Virus record (IMG/VR): IMGVR_UViG_3300043313_001434
Span: 1-46,517 of that record
Direction: 5' to 3' (one strand)
Origin: a virus
DNA length: 46,517 bases
Shown here piece after piece: positions 39,741 through 46,517 of the stretch. The notes under the pieces are model-generated. The model did not search any database. It saw nothing but the letters and a program-made list of their open reading frames with translations, and was not told the DNA's origin. The translations under genes were made by a program, and so were the position numbers. Each line of letters begins with the position of its first letter. The stretch's first letter is position 1.

Positions 39741-39759
39741 TTGGGCTAGGTGGGCTAGG
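39741..39759 (-). promoter_or_regulatory. Start-associated leader, copy 1
   Basis: TTGGGCTAGGTGGGCTAGG on the plus strand; read on the minus strand it is two CTAGCCCA units before the start codon of 39725. Shared with 40646-40671, 41636-41667, 41843-41869 and partly 42736-42744. In this copy the following AACAGAACGGA replaces AACCGAAGGA. Confidence 0.75.
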
Positions 39760-39798
39760 CGACTGTCATCATCAGTACGGCGCCGTCACGCGCCGTAG

Positions 39799-39817
39799 AC
39801 GGTCCACACGGGACCGT
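39799..39817 (-). terminator. Intergenic hairpin after the 39828 gene
   Basis: ACGGTCC / GGACCGT, seven pairs, five-base loop, ten bases beyond the stop codon. Closely related to the perfect palindrome at 40713-40732 in the same relative position. Likely a partial terminator or RNA-processing/stability hairpin between operon genes. Confidence 0.55.
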
Positions 39818-39827
39818 TTCGACTGTC

Positions 39828-40637
39828 CTAGACGTAGAGGTCGCCGTCGTCGCCGACGTAGAGGTCGACCTCGCCGTACGGGCGGCAGGCGGACGTGAGA
39901 CGGTCGCCCACCTCGCCGAGTCCGCGGTCCCAAAAACCCGCGCCGTGCCCGTTGCGGGTAAGCCAGAAGTCGTGGCCAGTCTGCTCCGCGTCGAGGTCCC
40001 GGAGGTCGTCCCAATTGGCGCCGATGAACGTCACGACGTCGACCAACAGTTCCGCCCGGAGGTCGTCGGAGAGGTCGTCGACGCTGAAACGGGCATCCAT
40101 CGGTTCCGGATTGTGGACCTCGACGTCGTCGACGTCCGTGTAGTCGAGCGACGACCACAACGCCGTTTCGAGGTACTGGGCGAACGCGGACTCGACGTAC
40201 GCCCGGAACGTCTCATCAGCAACGACGATCTGTCCGCACACGGCGCACACGACGGGCCAGTCGTGCGCCGTGTGCTCCGAGTACGTGAACGGGTAGGCCA
40301 CGGCGTCGCCCGCACCCTGCCCGTCCTCGTCGTCGCCCGTGAGCAGGAACGTACGGACCTCCGCGTGCTGCCACATGTGCTCGACGTCCGTCATCAGCTC
40401 GACCGCGCCCGCCATGTGCTCTGCAGCCCACCGCGTGAGGCAGTCGTCGCTGCAGACTTCCGCGCCGTCGTACGCCTCGACGCCCGTCCAGTAGTGCCCG
40501 CCGTAGAAGTACGTACGGTGACCGACGGTCGACGTGCAGTCGAAGAGGTCGCGGGCGACGGCGCCGACGACGACGCACGACGCGTCGTCGGAGAGGTCCG
40601 GGAGTAGTTCGTTCACGAGGTTCACGGTGATGTTCAT
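39828..40637 (-). CDS. Acidic lysine-free conserved phage protein (GHDFWLTRNGHG family)
   Basis: 269 aa, ATG 40637, no lysine; by hand count 54 Asp/Glu against 12 Arg. C62-x3-C66 and C131-x2-C134 may bind zinc. The C-terminal GHDFWLTRNGHGAGFWDRG and then GEVDLYVGDDGDLYV are a strong signature of an uncharacterised protein seen in many actinophages and some mobile elements. Here it stands in a co-transcribed set with the same leader before each gene. Function unknown; the conserved His/Trp/Asn-rich block may be an active or binding site. Confidence 0.8.
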   Translation of the reverse strand: MNITVNLVNELLPDLSDDASCVVVGAVARDLFDCTSTVGHRTYFYGGHYWTGVEAYDGAEVCSDDCLTRWAAEHMAGAVELMTDVEHMWQHAEVRTFLLTGDDEDGQGAGDAVAYPFTYSEHTAHDWPVVCAVCGQIVVADETFRAYVESAFAQYLETALWSSLDYTDVDDVEVHNPEPMDARFSVDDLSDDLRAELLVDVVTFIGANWDDLRDLDAEQTGHDFWLTRNGHGAGFWDRGLGEVGDRLTSACRPYGEVDLYVGDDGDLYV

Positions 40638-40645
40638 CGGAGAGG

Positions 40646-40671
40646 TCCTTCGGTTGGGCTAGTGGGCTAGG
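40646..40671 (-). promoter_or_regulatory. Start-associated leader, copy 2
   Basis: Minus-strand reading: CCTAGCCCACTAGCCCAACC then GAAGGA, eight bases before ATG 40637 region. One base shorter between the two CTAGCCCA units than in copies 3 and 4. Provides the ribosome site. Confidence 0.8.
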
Positions 40672-40712
40672 TAGTTGGCAGGCACATCAGTACGGGCATG
40701 CCAGTCCCGTAG

Positions 40713-40732
40713 ACGGTCCCGTACGGGACCGT
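40713..40732 (-). terminator. 20-bp perfect palindrome after the 40738 gene
   Basis: ACGGTCCCGTACGGGACCGT is fully self-complementary and begins five bases after the stop codon of the gene ending at 40738. A second small inverted pair (TACGGG/CCCGTA, 40691-40711) follows. Either an intergenic attenuator or a dimer-binding site. Confidence 0.6.
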
Positions 40733-40737
40733 TTCGC

Positions 40738-41628
40738 CTAGAGGTCGTCGGCGTTGAGTCGGCCCTGGTAGTCGACCCAGTCCGCGGGAGGCATAGCGTC
40801 GTCCTCGACGTAGTGCGCGGTCCCGTGCCCGGTCACATGCTCACGGACGACGCTGAACACCGGGAGGTCGACGCCGTTCGACCGCTCGACGAGTGCAGCC
40901 ATGATGAGACGACGGGCGTGCGCGGCTTCCGACCTCTCGTCGCCCGTGAGAGGCACGGACGCGTGCCACCGCCCGAAACCGTCGGCCCACACGGTCGACC
41001 GGTCCGGGAGGTCGTCGACGTCGTCCTCGACGACCTCGGCGTCCTCGCCGTCGTCGTTCCAACCGTGCCAGTCGTGCCCGTACAACGCGTCTTCGTTCTC
41101 CGCGTCCTCCGCGTCGTCCCACGCGGCCACGTCCGGAAAGAGGTCCCGGATCATGTTGTACGCGTGCACGCCGTTCACGGCACGTTCCGGGAGGTGGTGG
41201 TGGGAGACGAGTCCCGTCGACGCCGTGTGGGTGACATGCCTGCCGCCGTACCAGGCGACAACGCCCGGTCCGTCGACGTCACCCCACAACGCGGGCGAGT
41301 CGTCGCCGAGTTCGAGGTACGCGCAGAATGGAGACGAGTACTTCCGGGAGTACTCTCCGCGCCACGTCCGGGACAGTCCGCCGGTCGGCACACGACCGCC
41401 GTACACACGGGAGGGACGGACGAGGTAGTCGACGTTCCGGACGACGACGACCGTTTCGTACGGCGTGTACGTCCGTCGACCGCCGTTCACGGTCGTCACG
41501 ACGACGCCGTAATCGGAGACGTCTACCGAGTCGATGCGCGGACCGTAGAACGTTCCGGAGAGGGTGATGGTTACGAGGTGGTCGCCCACCTCGATGTTGC
41601 GGGCGCGGAATGTGAGTTCGTTCATCAT
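40738..41628 (-). CDS. Acidic lysine-poor hypothetical protein
   Basis: 296 aa from ATG 41628 with AAGGA seven bases upstream (a longer frame exists but includes the leader). One lysine only. Beta-rich N-terminus (FRARNIEVGDHLVTITLSGT, GGRRTYTPYETVVVVRNVDY), a central acidic stretch (WDDAEDAENEDALYGHDWHG, DDGEDAEVVEDDVDDLPD), and a helix-rich end (AAHARRLIMAALVERSNG). No domain recognised. The N-terminal DNA/RNA-like barrel pattern (VGDH...V) is only suggestive. Confidence 0.75.
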   Translation of the reverse strand: MMNELTFRARNIEVGDHLVTITLSGTFYGPRIDSVDVSDYGVVVTTVNGGRRTYTPYETVVVVRNVDYLVRPSRVYGGRVPTGGLSRTWRGEYSRKYSSPFCAYLELGDDSPALWGDVDGPGVVAWYGGRHVTHTASTGLVSHHHLPERAVNGVHAYNMIRDLFPDVAAWDDAEDAENEDALYGHDWHGWNDDGEDAEVVEDDVDDLPDRSTVWADGFGRWHASVPLTGDERSEAAHARRLIMAALVERSNGVDLPVFSVVREHVTGHGTAHYVEDDAMPPADWVDYQGRLNADDL

Positions 41629-41635
41629 GGCGAGT

Positions 41636-41667
41636 TCCTTCGGTTGGGCTAGGTGGGCTAGGTGGGC
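41636..41667 (-). promoter_or_regulatory. Start-associated leader, copy 3
   Basis: Minus-strand reading has three CTAGCCCA/CCCAC units then AACCGAAGGA just before ATG 41628. Same core as copy 4; the extra GGTGGG unit indicates slippage of the tandem repeat. Confidence 0.8.
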
Positions 41668-41677
41668 AGAGACGGGA

Positions 41678-41836
41678 CTAGTCGGCGAGGTCGATGCAGT
41701 ACGACGACTCGGCGCGGATGAGACGGGCGATAGCGGCACGAGCGAGGTACTCGTCGAGGTCCGCTGCAGCGTCGCGCCGGAACTCGGCGAGGTGGACGGC
41801 GTCGCGGATGATGTTGGCGGCTGCATTGATCGGCAC
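41678..41836 (-). CDS. Small lysine-free helical protein
   Basis: 52 aa from GTG 41836 with leader copy 4 and ribosome site GAAGGA. Helical throughout (PINAAANIIRDAVHLAEFRR, DLDEYLARAAIARLIRAESS). No lysine. No domain recognised. Its retention of the leader supports a real gene despite its size. Confidence 0.7.
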   Translation of the reverse strand: MPINAAANIIRDAVHLAEFRRDAAADLDEYLARAAIARLIRAESSYCIDLAD

Positions 41837-41842
41837 GGGAGG

Positions 41843-41869
41843 TCCTTCGGTTGGGCTAGGTGGGCTAGG
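41843..41869 (-). promoter_or_regulatory. Start-associated leader, copy 4
   Basis: Minus-strand reading CCTAGCCCACCTAGCCCAAC then CGAAGGA, immediately before GTG 41836. This is the fullest two-unit form and can serve as reference. Confidence 0.8.
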
Positions 41870-41880
41870 GCAGAGTCGGA

Positions 41881-42723
41881 CTAGAACGGGCGGACGTCGA
41901 GGTCGAAACGGTCCGCACAACGCTGGCACGTCGGTACGGCGCCGAGGACCGGATGAGAGGTCGTCCCGGCCGCGGGACGGTCGCACATGGCGAAGTACTC
42001 GCACGGGACGGGCGTCGACTGAGGTTGGGCGAGTTGCTGGCACACGGACCGGTCGCACACGGGCAGGCGGTCCGGCGCGACGGTCGCGGCGTCGACGTCA
42101 CGTCCGCAGTACTCGCACGGTGCCCACACGGTGCCCGTGTACAACGGCGAGGTCCGGTCCGTGAGGAGGTTCGACCGGGCGACCCAGACCTGGGGACCGG
42201 TCGTGAGCTTCACCACACGACCGTCGACGCCGTCCCGGTCCTGGGACCGGAGGACGATGCCACTCGGGTCCCGGACGATGCCCGTGGGACCGGAGAGGAC
42301 TCGCACGGGCGTACCGGGAGTGAAGGCAGGCTCAACGGGCATCGGCACGTCGACGTGCGACCGGTCCATGTGGTCGCCGTCGTGCCCGGTCGGGAGGGTG
42401 CAGGCGATAGGCGTGCCGTCGTCGTGAGGCATGTGCGGGTACACGACGGCGCACGGCACGGCGTCCGGGACCGTCTCGCCACGGTCGACCGGGTGCATGC
42501 CGGGACGGGACTCAGCCCAGGCGGCCAGTAGTGCCACCTCGTCGAGCTTCACTCCCGGCTTGTTGCCCAGTACACGGCGCACGTCCGTGAGGGTGCTGAA
42601 CCGCACGAGGAGTGCGATGTCGGCGACGTCGTCCTTACGGAGACGGGAGGGGACGGCCACGCCGTGAGTCGTGAGGTACGCCCGGTACTGGGCGACGGTC
42701 GGGCGGAACGGGAGTGAATGCAT
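41881..42723 (-). CDS. Zinc-finger protein, first gene of lysine-poor operon
   Basis: 280 aa from ATG 42723, GGAGAAC ribosome site. Four lysines. Residues 1-75 are helical (TVAQYRAYLTTHGVAVPSRL, DVRRVLGNKPGVKLDEVALL). Residues 85-125 contain CAVVYPHMPHDDG and ACTLPTGHDGDHMDRSH, a His-rich motif known from short actinobacterial proteins. Residues 130-195 form an SH3-like beta part (GTPVRVLSGPTGIVRD). The C-terminus has two zinc knuckles: C203, C206, C223, C228 and C241, C247, C266, C269. Function unknown. Confidence 0.72.
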   Translation of the reverse strand: MHSLPFRPTVAQYRAYLTTHGVAVPSRLRKDDVADIALLVRFSTLTDVRRVLGNKPGVKLDEVALLAAWAESRPGMHPVDRGETVPDAVPCAVVYPHMPHDDGTPIACTLPTGHDGDHMDRSHVDVPMPVEPAFTPGTPVRVLSGPTGIVRDPSGIVLRSQDRDGVDGRVVKLTTGPQVWVARSNLLTDRTSPLYTGTVWAPCEYCGRDVDAATVAPDRLPVCDRSVCQQLAQPQSTPVPCEYFAMCDRPAAGTTSHPVLGAVPTCQRCADRFDLDVRPF

Positions 42724-42735
42724 CGGAGTTCTCCG

Positions 42736-42744
42736 TGGGCTAGG
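42736..42744 (-). promoter_or_regulatory. Start-associated leader, partial copy 5
   Basis: A single CCTAGCCCA unit (minus strand) 13 bases before ATG 42723. Upstream, TAGACT at 42794-42799 (minus strand) is a possible -10 for the operon; no good -35 was found. Confidence 0.5.
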
Positions 42745-42894
42745 TGCGGACTGGCTTACACACACTGCATCGGCGCCGTGTGCACGGGAGTTGAGTCTAA
42801 ACGGGCAGGCCACGGCGTGTTTCTTAGCGCTAACGGGCACGTGTGCTCGACCTCGGCGACGGCGCACGGCGTCGAGCACTAGCAGAACGGGGGA

Positions 42895-43270
42895 TTGACA
42901 TGCTCCATATGAGGGACCCTCGACCTCGCACGTATGGGGGAGGCGAGGATGAGTCATCGGGCCTATTGACACGACATGTCAATGGGCCGTCCGGCCCATT
43001 ACCGTCGGTTTACACCCGTGGGGGGTACCCCGAACGGGTGATAAGACGCAGACCGTTGAGGCCAGGAGTCGCTTATATGGAGAACCTGGCCAATTGGCTA
43101 TTCCGCTGCTTATTTCTGCTAGAGGCTCCAGGTGGTTCCTATTACCGGCACGTCCCGCCACCTGGGGTTTAATGGCTAACGCTCGCCCCGATCCTTGCTT
43201 GACATCCCAAGCACGGTTCGAGTACAAGTCGTGGTTATCGGCTATTGGCCACCGGTCGGCCAGGACGCAT
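42895..43270. promoter_or_regulatory. Palindrome-rich control region before terminase (possible cos)
   Basis: No gene. ATTGACA at 42894-42900 and 42965-42971; the second forms ATTGACA-N5-TGTCAAT (42965-42983). It overlaps AATGGGCCG-TC-CGGCCCATT (42981-43000). Another hairpin, CTCCAGGTGG / CCACCTGGGG at 43126-43167, is followed by TTTAAT and may be a terminator. Location directly before HNH and terminase genes is where cos sites of HNH-type phages lie. Confidence 0.5.
43199..43228 (+). promoter_or_regulatory. Probable late promoter
   Basis: Perfect -35 TTGACA (43199-43204), 18-base spacer, -10 TACAAG (43223-43228). Predicted start near 43235, 38 bases before the HNH gene. It would drive the packaging and structural genes. 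Confidence 0.6.
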
Positions 43271-43272
43271 AG

Positions 43273-43593
43273 ATGCCCCGCAAGTGGGGGCCATGTGCCG
43301 AGCCTGGCTGCCCCACCCTCGTGGATACGACCTATTGCGCTGAACACCGGCCAGCGCCTTGGGGCACATCGGACCGTCGGTCCCGGTTACCTACGGACTG
43401 GGACCGGCGGCGCCGCATCGTGTTCTCCATGCACGGTCGGCTCTGCTATGTCTGCGGAGCCCCCGCCACGCAGGTCGATCATGTAGTCGCCGGTGATGAC
43501 CACGACGTAGCGAACTTGGCCCCAATCTGCACCGACTGTCATCTGTCCAAGTCGGGGCACGAGGGGGGCACGACCCAGGGGAGATACACATGA
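43273..43593 (+). CDS. HNH endonuclease next to terminase
   Basis: 106 aa, ATG 43273. N-terminal Cys/His set (C8, C13, C22, H25) and a standard HNH core: C58-x2-C61, D69-H70 in QVDHVV, N81, C86-x2-C89-H90 and K93. In cos phages an HNH protein encoded beside terminase is needed for efficient cutting at cos. Length and gene position match this group. ATGA overlap with the next gene. Confidence 0.9.
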   Translation: MPRKWGPCAEPGCPTLVDTTYCAEHRPAPWGTSDRRSRLPTDWDRRRRIVFSMHGRLCYVCGAPATQVDHVVAGDDHDVANLAPICTDCHLSKSGHEGGTTQGRYT

Positions 43594-43850
43594 GCTTCAT
43601 CGACTGGCCCGGTGCCGGACCGACTCCCGAGCCCGAGCCCGAGGGGTTCCGTGAGGAGCAGTCCGCCGCCGAACGGCAGCGTCAGCTCGACGAACAGCAG
43701 GCCGCCCAGGACGCGTCGCTGGCCAAGAAGCAAGAACTGACCGGCAACCCCGACTGGCCCGCTGAGCGCCCCGCGCCCGCCCCTGAAACGTCGAGGTCCA
43801 AGTCCAAGTCCGCCACGAAGTCGGACGCCAAGGACTCGCACCACTCCTGA
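43590..43850 (+). CDS. Hypothetical acidic/Lys-rich protein before small terminase
   Basis: 86 aa, ATG 43590 overlapping the HNH stop. Pro/Glu-rich start, coiled coil about 22-50 (REEQSAAERQRQLDEQQAAQ), and a Ser/Lys tail (SRSKSKSATKSDAKDS). Low complexity suggests a disordered adaptor. No family recognised. Stop shares a base with the small terminase ATG. Confidence 0.65.
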   Translation: MSFIDWPGAGPTPEPEPEGFREEQSAAERQRQLDEQQAAQDASLAKKQELTGNPDWPAERPAPAPETSRSKSKSATKSDAKDSHHS

Positions 43851-44287
43851 TGGCCTCGCCGGTCCCCAAGCCCCCCGATGCCAGACAACGCAGGGCGGCG
43901 GTCGCCGGTAACCCGGTCCGGCGCCTTCCCGCGTCGGGCCGAACCGGTCCCGCCCCCAAGCCTCCGGTCCCTCTCGGGGCGGAGGGCCGCCGGTGGTGGC
44001 GGTGGGCATGGAAGACGCCCCAGGCGCTCACGTGGCACGTCGGCACGATGGAGACGGTCGTGAAGCGGGCGCAGATGGAGGACCGCTTCGCCGATGCCGA
44101 CGCGCCGCCCGACATGGCCCGGATCACGGCGCTGATCCTGCGCCTCGACGACGCCCTGGGCCTGTCCCCCACCGGGGCGGCCAAGTTGCACCTCACCTTC
44201 GTGGACGACGAGCCCGAGGTGAAGGTGCCCGAGGGCGCCAAGAACGTCACGCCGATCCGCAACCGGCTGAAGGGCATGCGCGAATGA
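43850..44287 (+). CDS. Small terminase subunit
   Basis: 145 aa. Basic N-terminus, then the WWRWAWKTPQALTWHVGTME segment (about 50-69), a helical region with MARITALILRLDDALGLSPT and a final strand/tail (KNVTPIRNRLKGM). These features match the actinophage small terminases that recognise cos/pac and load the large subunit. Between the HNH gene and the large terminase. ATGA overlap with the membrane peptide gene. Confidence 0.82.
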   Translation: MASPVPKPPDARQRRAAVAGNPVRRLPASGRTGPAPKPPVPLGAEGRRWWRWAWKTPQALTWHVGTMETVVKRAQMEDRFADADAPPDMARITALILRLDDALGLSPTGAAKLHLTFVDDEPEVKVPEGAKNVTPIRNRLKGMRE

Positions 44288-44397
44288 ACGAGGTGGCCGA
44301 GGCCATCAAGATGCTCGCCGTCGTCGTCGGCCTGGTCGGCATCGCCATCACCTTCGCCGTGCTCACGCTGGCCTTCACCTCGGGGCTACGGCATTGA
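44284..44397 (+). CDS. Single-pass membrane micropeptide
   Basis: 37 aa, ATG 44284, overlapping both neighbours by four bases. One hydrophobic helix (MLAVVVGLVGIAITFAVLTL) after NEVAEAIK. Position between the terminase subunits is unusual. Function unknown. Confidence 0.65.
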   Translation: MNEVAEAIKMLAVVVGLVGIAITFAVLTLAFTSGLRH

Positions 44398-44630
44398 CCT
44401 TCCTCGACTCGCTCACGTCGGAGATCGCCGCCTACGAGCACGTGGAGGGCGAGGTCATCGTCACGCAGTTCGTGGTGCTCGCCGAGTTCCTGAACTCCGA
44501 CGGCGACCGGGCCATCTGGTGCGACACCTTCGAGGGCCAGCGCACCCACCAGACCCTCGGGTTGCTCGCCTACGGCCTGGCCGTGGAGAACCGGCGGGCG
44601 GCCGACGCCGTAGAGGACGCCGACGAATGA
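44394..44630 (+). CDS. Hypothetical protein between terminase genes
   Basis: 78 aa with a TTG start at 44394 (TTGA overlap). FLDSLTSEIAAYEHVEGEVI, a strand/helix FVVLAEFLNSDGDRAIW, then QRTHQTLGLLAYGLAVENRR. Sequences of this form (asking for FVV-x-E) are common between small and large terminase genes in actinophages; role unknown. Ends in ATGA overlap with terminase. Confidence 0.65.
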   Translation: MTFLDSLTSEIAAYEHVEGEVIVTQFVVLAEFLNSDGDRAIWCDTFEGQRTHQTLGLLAYGLAVENRRAADAVEDADE

Positions 44631-46240
44631 CCTGGCGGGGCGTGGAGGCCGAACTCGACTCCACCGGCCTGGACTTCCCCACGTTGGGCGTCACGGCCTG
44701 GCAGTGGATCGAGGATCACTGCGTGGTGCCCGACGGTGACCAACTGGGTGAGCCGTTCACGCTCACCGACGAGATGGTCAAGTTCCTGATCCACTACTAC
44801 CGGCTGGAGCCGACCGGCAAGAGCATGAAGTGGGACGGGCCACGGTTCCACCACGCCCGCGGCGGGCAACTGGTCCGGCCGCAGAAGTGGGGCAAGGGTC
44901 CGTTCAGCGCGGCGATCATCCTCTTCGAGGCGTGCGGGCCAGCACTGCCCGATGGGTGGGACGCCGATGGTGCGCCGGTGGGCCGACCGTGGCCGACACC
45001 GCACATCCAGATCACCGCCATCTCGGGCGACCAGACGGCGAACGTGTACCGGTCCCTGCTGCCCATGATCCGCTTCGGTCCCCTCGACACCGAGCTGCCC
45101 GACTCGGGCCTGACGCGCATCAACCTTCCGGGCGGCGGCCTGATCGAGCCGGTGACGGCATCGGCCATGTCCCGGCTCGGTCAGCGTGTCACGTTCGTGC
45201 TCTCCGACGAGACGCACGGGTGGACGCAGGTGAACGGGGGCAAGCGCCTGGCCGACAACCAACGGCGTAACGCCTCGGGCATGGGCGGGCGATTCATCGA
45301 GACGACCAACGCCTGGGCGATCACCGATGACTCGGTCGCCCAGGACACGTGCGAGAACCCCGTGGGCGTGTACGTCGACTACCCCCGCCCCATCGGTGGC
45401 TCGGTGAAGAACAAGGCCGAACGGCGCAAGGCCATGCGCCACGCTTACGGCGACTCCGTGCGCAACGGCCCGACGTGGAAGGGCTGGGTCGACCTCGACC
45501 GCATCGACGTCGAGGTGGAGGCGCTACTCAAACGTGACCCGGCCCAGGCGGAGCGGTTCTTCCTGAACAGGGTGCACGCCGGAGAGGACGTGGCCTTCGA
45601 CCTGGAGGCGTGGGCCAACGCCGCCCGACCCGAGACGGTCGTACCGGACGGCACGCTCATCGCCATCGGCGTGGACGGCGCCCGCTGGGAAGACGCCCTG
45701 GCCATCGTGGCCACCACCGTCGAGGGGTACCACCAGTGGCCCCTGCTCATCCTCGAGAAGCCCCCCGGGGCGGGGCCGGATTACGAGCACGACTTCGACC
45801 TGGCCGACGCCACCGTGGCCGCCGCCTTCGAGCGCTGGAACGTGGGTCTGCTCTACGCCGACCCCCAGAAGATCGAACACCTCACCGACCGGTGGACCGG
45901 ACTGTACGGCAAGGACCGGGTCGCGGATTTCGTGACCAACTTGAGGTCGCGCAAGTTGGGCGACGCCGTGGCCTGTTACGTCGGAGCCGTGGCGGGCGGG
46001 GACGTTACACATGACGGTGACAGCGTCCTCGCTCGCCACATCGGCAACGCCCGCCGCAAGGTGCTGCCCGCCCTCGACGACGACGGCCGCAACCTGTTCA
46101 CCCTCACCAAAGACAGACCGCATTCGCCTAACAAAATTGATGGGGCGATGGCCGCGGTCATCAGTGCCGAGGCGAGGCGCGACTGCATCGCCAAGGGCAT
46201 GCTCAACACTCGTGGGCCGTCGTGGTTCGCAGGGGTCTAG
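44627..46240 (+). CDS. Large terminase subunit
   Basis: 537 aa from ATG 44627; a longer open frame to 44519 overlaps the previous gene and is Arg-rich shadow. ATPase: RPQKWGKGPFSAAIILFEA (Walker A-like, about 84-102), VTFVLSDETHGW (Walker B, Asp-Glu), and the coupling motif ETTNAW. Nuclease domain begins at IAIGVDGARWEDALAIV (about 344-360) with further acids in FDLADATVAAAF and HSPNKIDGAMA. It packages and cuts DNA at the portal. Start of the universal head gene order. Confidence 0.93.
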   Translation: MTWRGVEAELDSTGLDFPTLGVTAWQWIEDHCVVPDGDQLGEPFTLTDEMVKFLIHYYRLEPTGKSMKWDGPRFHHARGGQLVRPQKWGKGPFSAAIILFEACGPALPDGWDADGAPVGRPWPTPHIQITAISGDQTANVYRSLLPMIRFGPLDTELPDSGLTRINLPGGGLIEPVTASAMSRLGQRVTFVLSDETHGWTQVNGGKRLADNQRRNASGMGGRFIETTNAWAITDDSVAQDTCENPVGVYVDYPRPIGGSVKNKAERRKAMRHAYGDSVRNGPTWKGWVDLDRIDVEVEALLKRDPAQAERFFLNRVHAGEDVAFDLEAWANAARPETVVPDGTLIAIGVDGARWEDALAIVATTVEGYHQWPLLILEKPPGAGPDYEHDFDLADATVAAAFERWNVGLLYADPQKIEHLTDRWTGLYGKDRVADFVTNLRSRKLGDAVACYVGAVAGGDVTHDGDSVLARHIGNARRKVLPALDDDGRNLFTLTKDRPHSPNKIDGAMAAVISAEARRDCIAKGMLNTRGPSWFAGV

Positions 46241-46456
46241 GTGTCCCCGCCGACTCGGCGACGGATCGCCCTGGCGCACCTCATCGCGTCGGTGGTGATC
46301 GGCTGGCCGTTGTCGTGGTGGCTGCCGACGGTGCCCGAGCCGTGGTTCGGCCGAGTGCTCATGTTCATCAGCTTCTACGCCATCACGTTGACCTCGCTCG
46401 ACGTGTTGGCCACGGCGGACGCCCGCGAGCAGATCGAAGGGGGTGCTGAATCGTGA
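46241..46456 (+). CDS. Small membrane protein between terminase and portal
   Basis: 71 aa from GTG 46241 directly at the terminase stop. Two hydrophobic stretches: about 9-28 (IALAHLIASVVIGWPLSWWL) and 37-56 (GRVLMFISFYAITLTSLDVL), with a basic N-terminus. Ends in GTGA overlap with the portal start at 46453. Function unknown. Confidence 0.65.
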   Translation: MSPPTRRRIALAHLIASVVIGWPLSWWLPTVPEPWFGRVLMFISFYAITLTSLDVLATADAREQIEGGAES

Positions 46457-46517
46457 TCCTCAGCGACGTGAACCAACTCGCCGCCGTCATCACCGAGTAC
46501 GGCCCCCTGGCGCACCA
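46449..46517. repeat. Terminal direct repeat, right copy; portal start
   Basis: Identical to 1-69. Contains GTG 46453, the portal start codon, with the first 21 codons. Join 46448 to 1 to obtain the circular molecule. Confidence 0.95.

Noticed and set aside
43170-43270. Possible tRNA because of GGTTCGAGT
   Set aside because: The bases flanking the supposed T loop do not pair and no acceptor or anticodon stem could be built on either strand.

Overview
This window is a complete high-GC tailed-phage genome (siphovirus gene set) from a temperate phage of an actinobacterium or similar high-GC host. The first 69 bases are repeated exactly at the end (1-69 = 46449-46517), so the true molecule is a 46,448-bp circle or circularly closed assembly, opened inside the portal gene. 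Host clues are the GC richness, frequent GTG starts, TANNNT elements a few bases before start codons, and the family mix: SPP1-gp6-like portal, MuF-like protein, P22-coat-like capsid protein, phiC31-gp3-like directionality factor, large serine integrase. No host tRNA or named host gene is present, so the genus cannot be given.

Layout, in circular order. 43273-46456 and 5-4130 (+): HNH endonuclease, small and large terminase, portal, MuF-like protein, scaffold, capsid and first head-tail connector. 4127-18381 (+): head-tail joining proteins, tail tube, frameshifted tail chaperones, tape measure, tail tip, and a long set of fibre genes sharing repeated modules. 18719-21606 (+): SEC-C protein, winged-helix/coiled-coil protein, membrane protein, Cys-rich peptide and a DNA methyltransferase, ending in a strong hairpin. 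21848-24985: lysogeny region with a possible ribbon-helix-helix module and a large serine integrase. 25447-32796 (+): replication and recombination operon with Cas4-like nuclease, gp3-like RDF, RuvC-like resolvase, prim-pol and DUF3987 protein, closed by an 18-bp inverted repeat. 33276-34374 (+): lysis genes (M23 peptidase and two-helix holin). 34219-38189: small accessory genes on both strands with duplicated coiled-coil segments.

The least ordinary part is 38190-43272. It holds an array of seven AATCG elements, then ten perfectly phased 10-bp units each centred on CATG (38361-38460), then about 600 bp of skewed sequence with no convincing gene, then a five-gene minus-strand operon (39114-42723). 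The operon's proteins are almost free of lysine, and nearly every gene is preceded by the same leader (CCTAGCCCA repeats plus GAAGGA). A palindrome-rich control region (42890-43270) lies between this operon and the terminase operon and probably carries the late promoter and perhaps cos.

The genes work together as a standard temperate cycle: integrase and RDF for entry and exit from the chromosome, an early operon for DNA replication, one long late operon for particles, and a separate lysis pair. No immunity repressor could be recognised. The strongest candidates for something undescribed are the phased CATG array and the lysine-poor operon with its start-associated leader.
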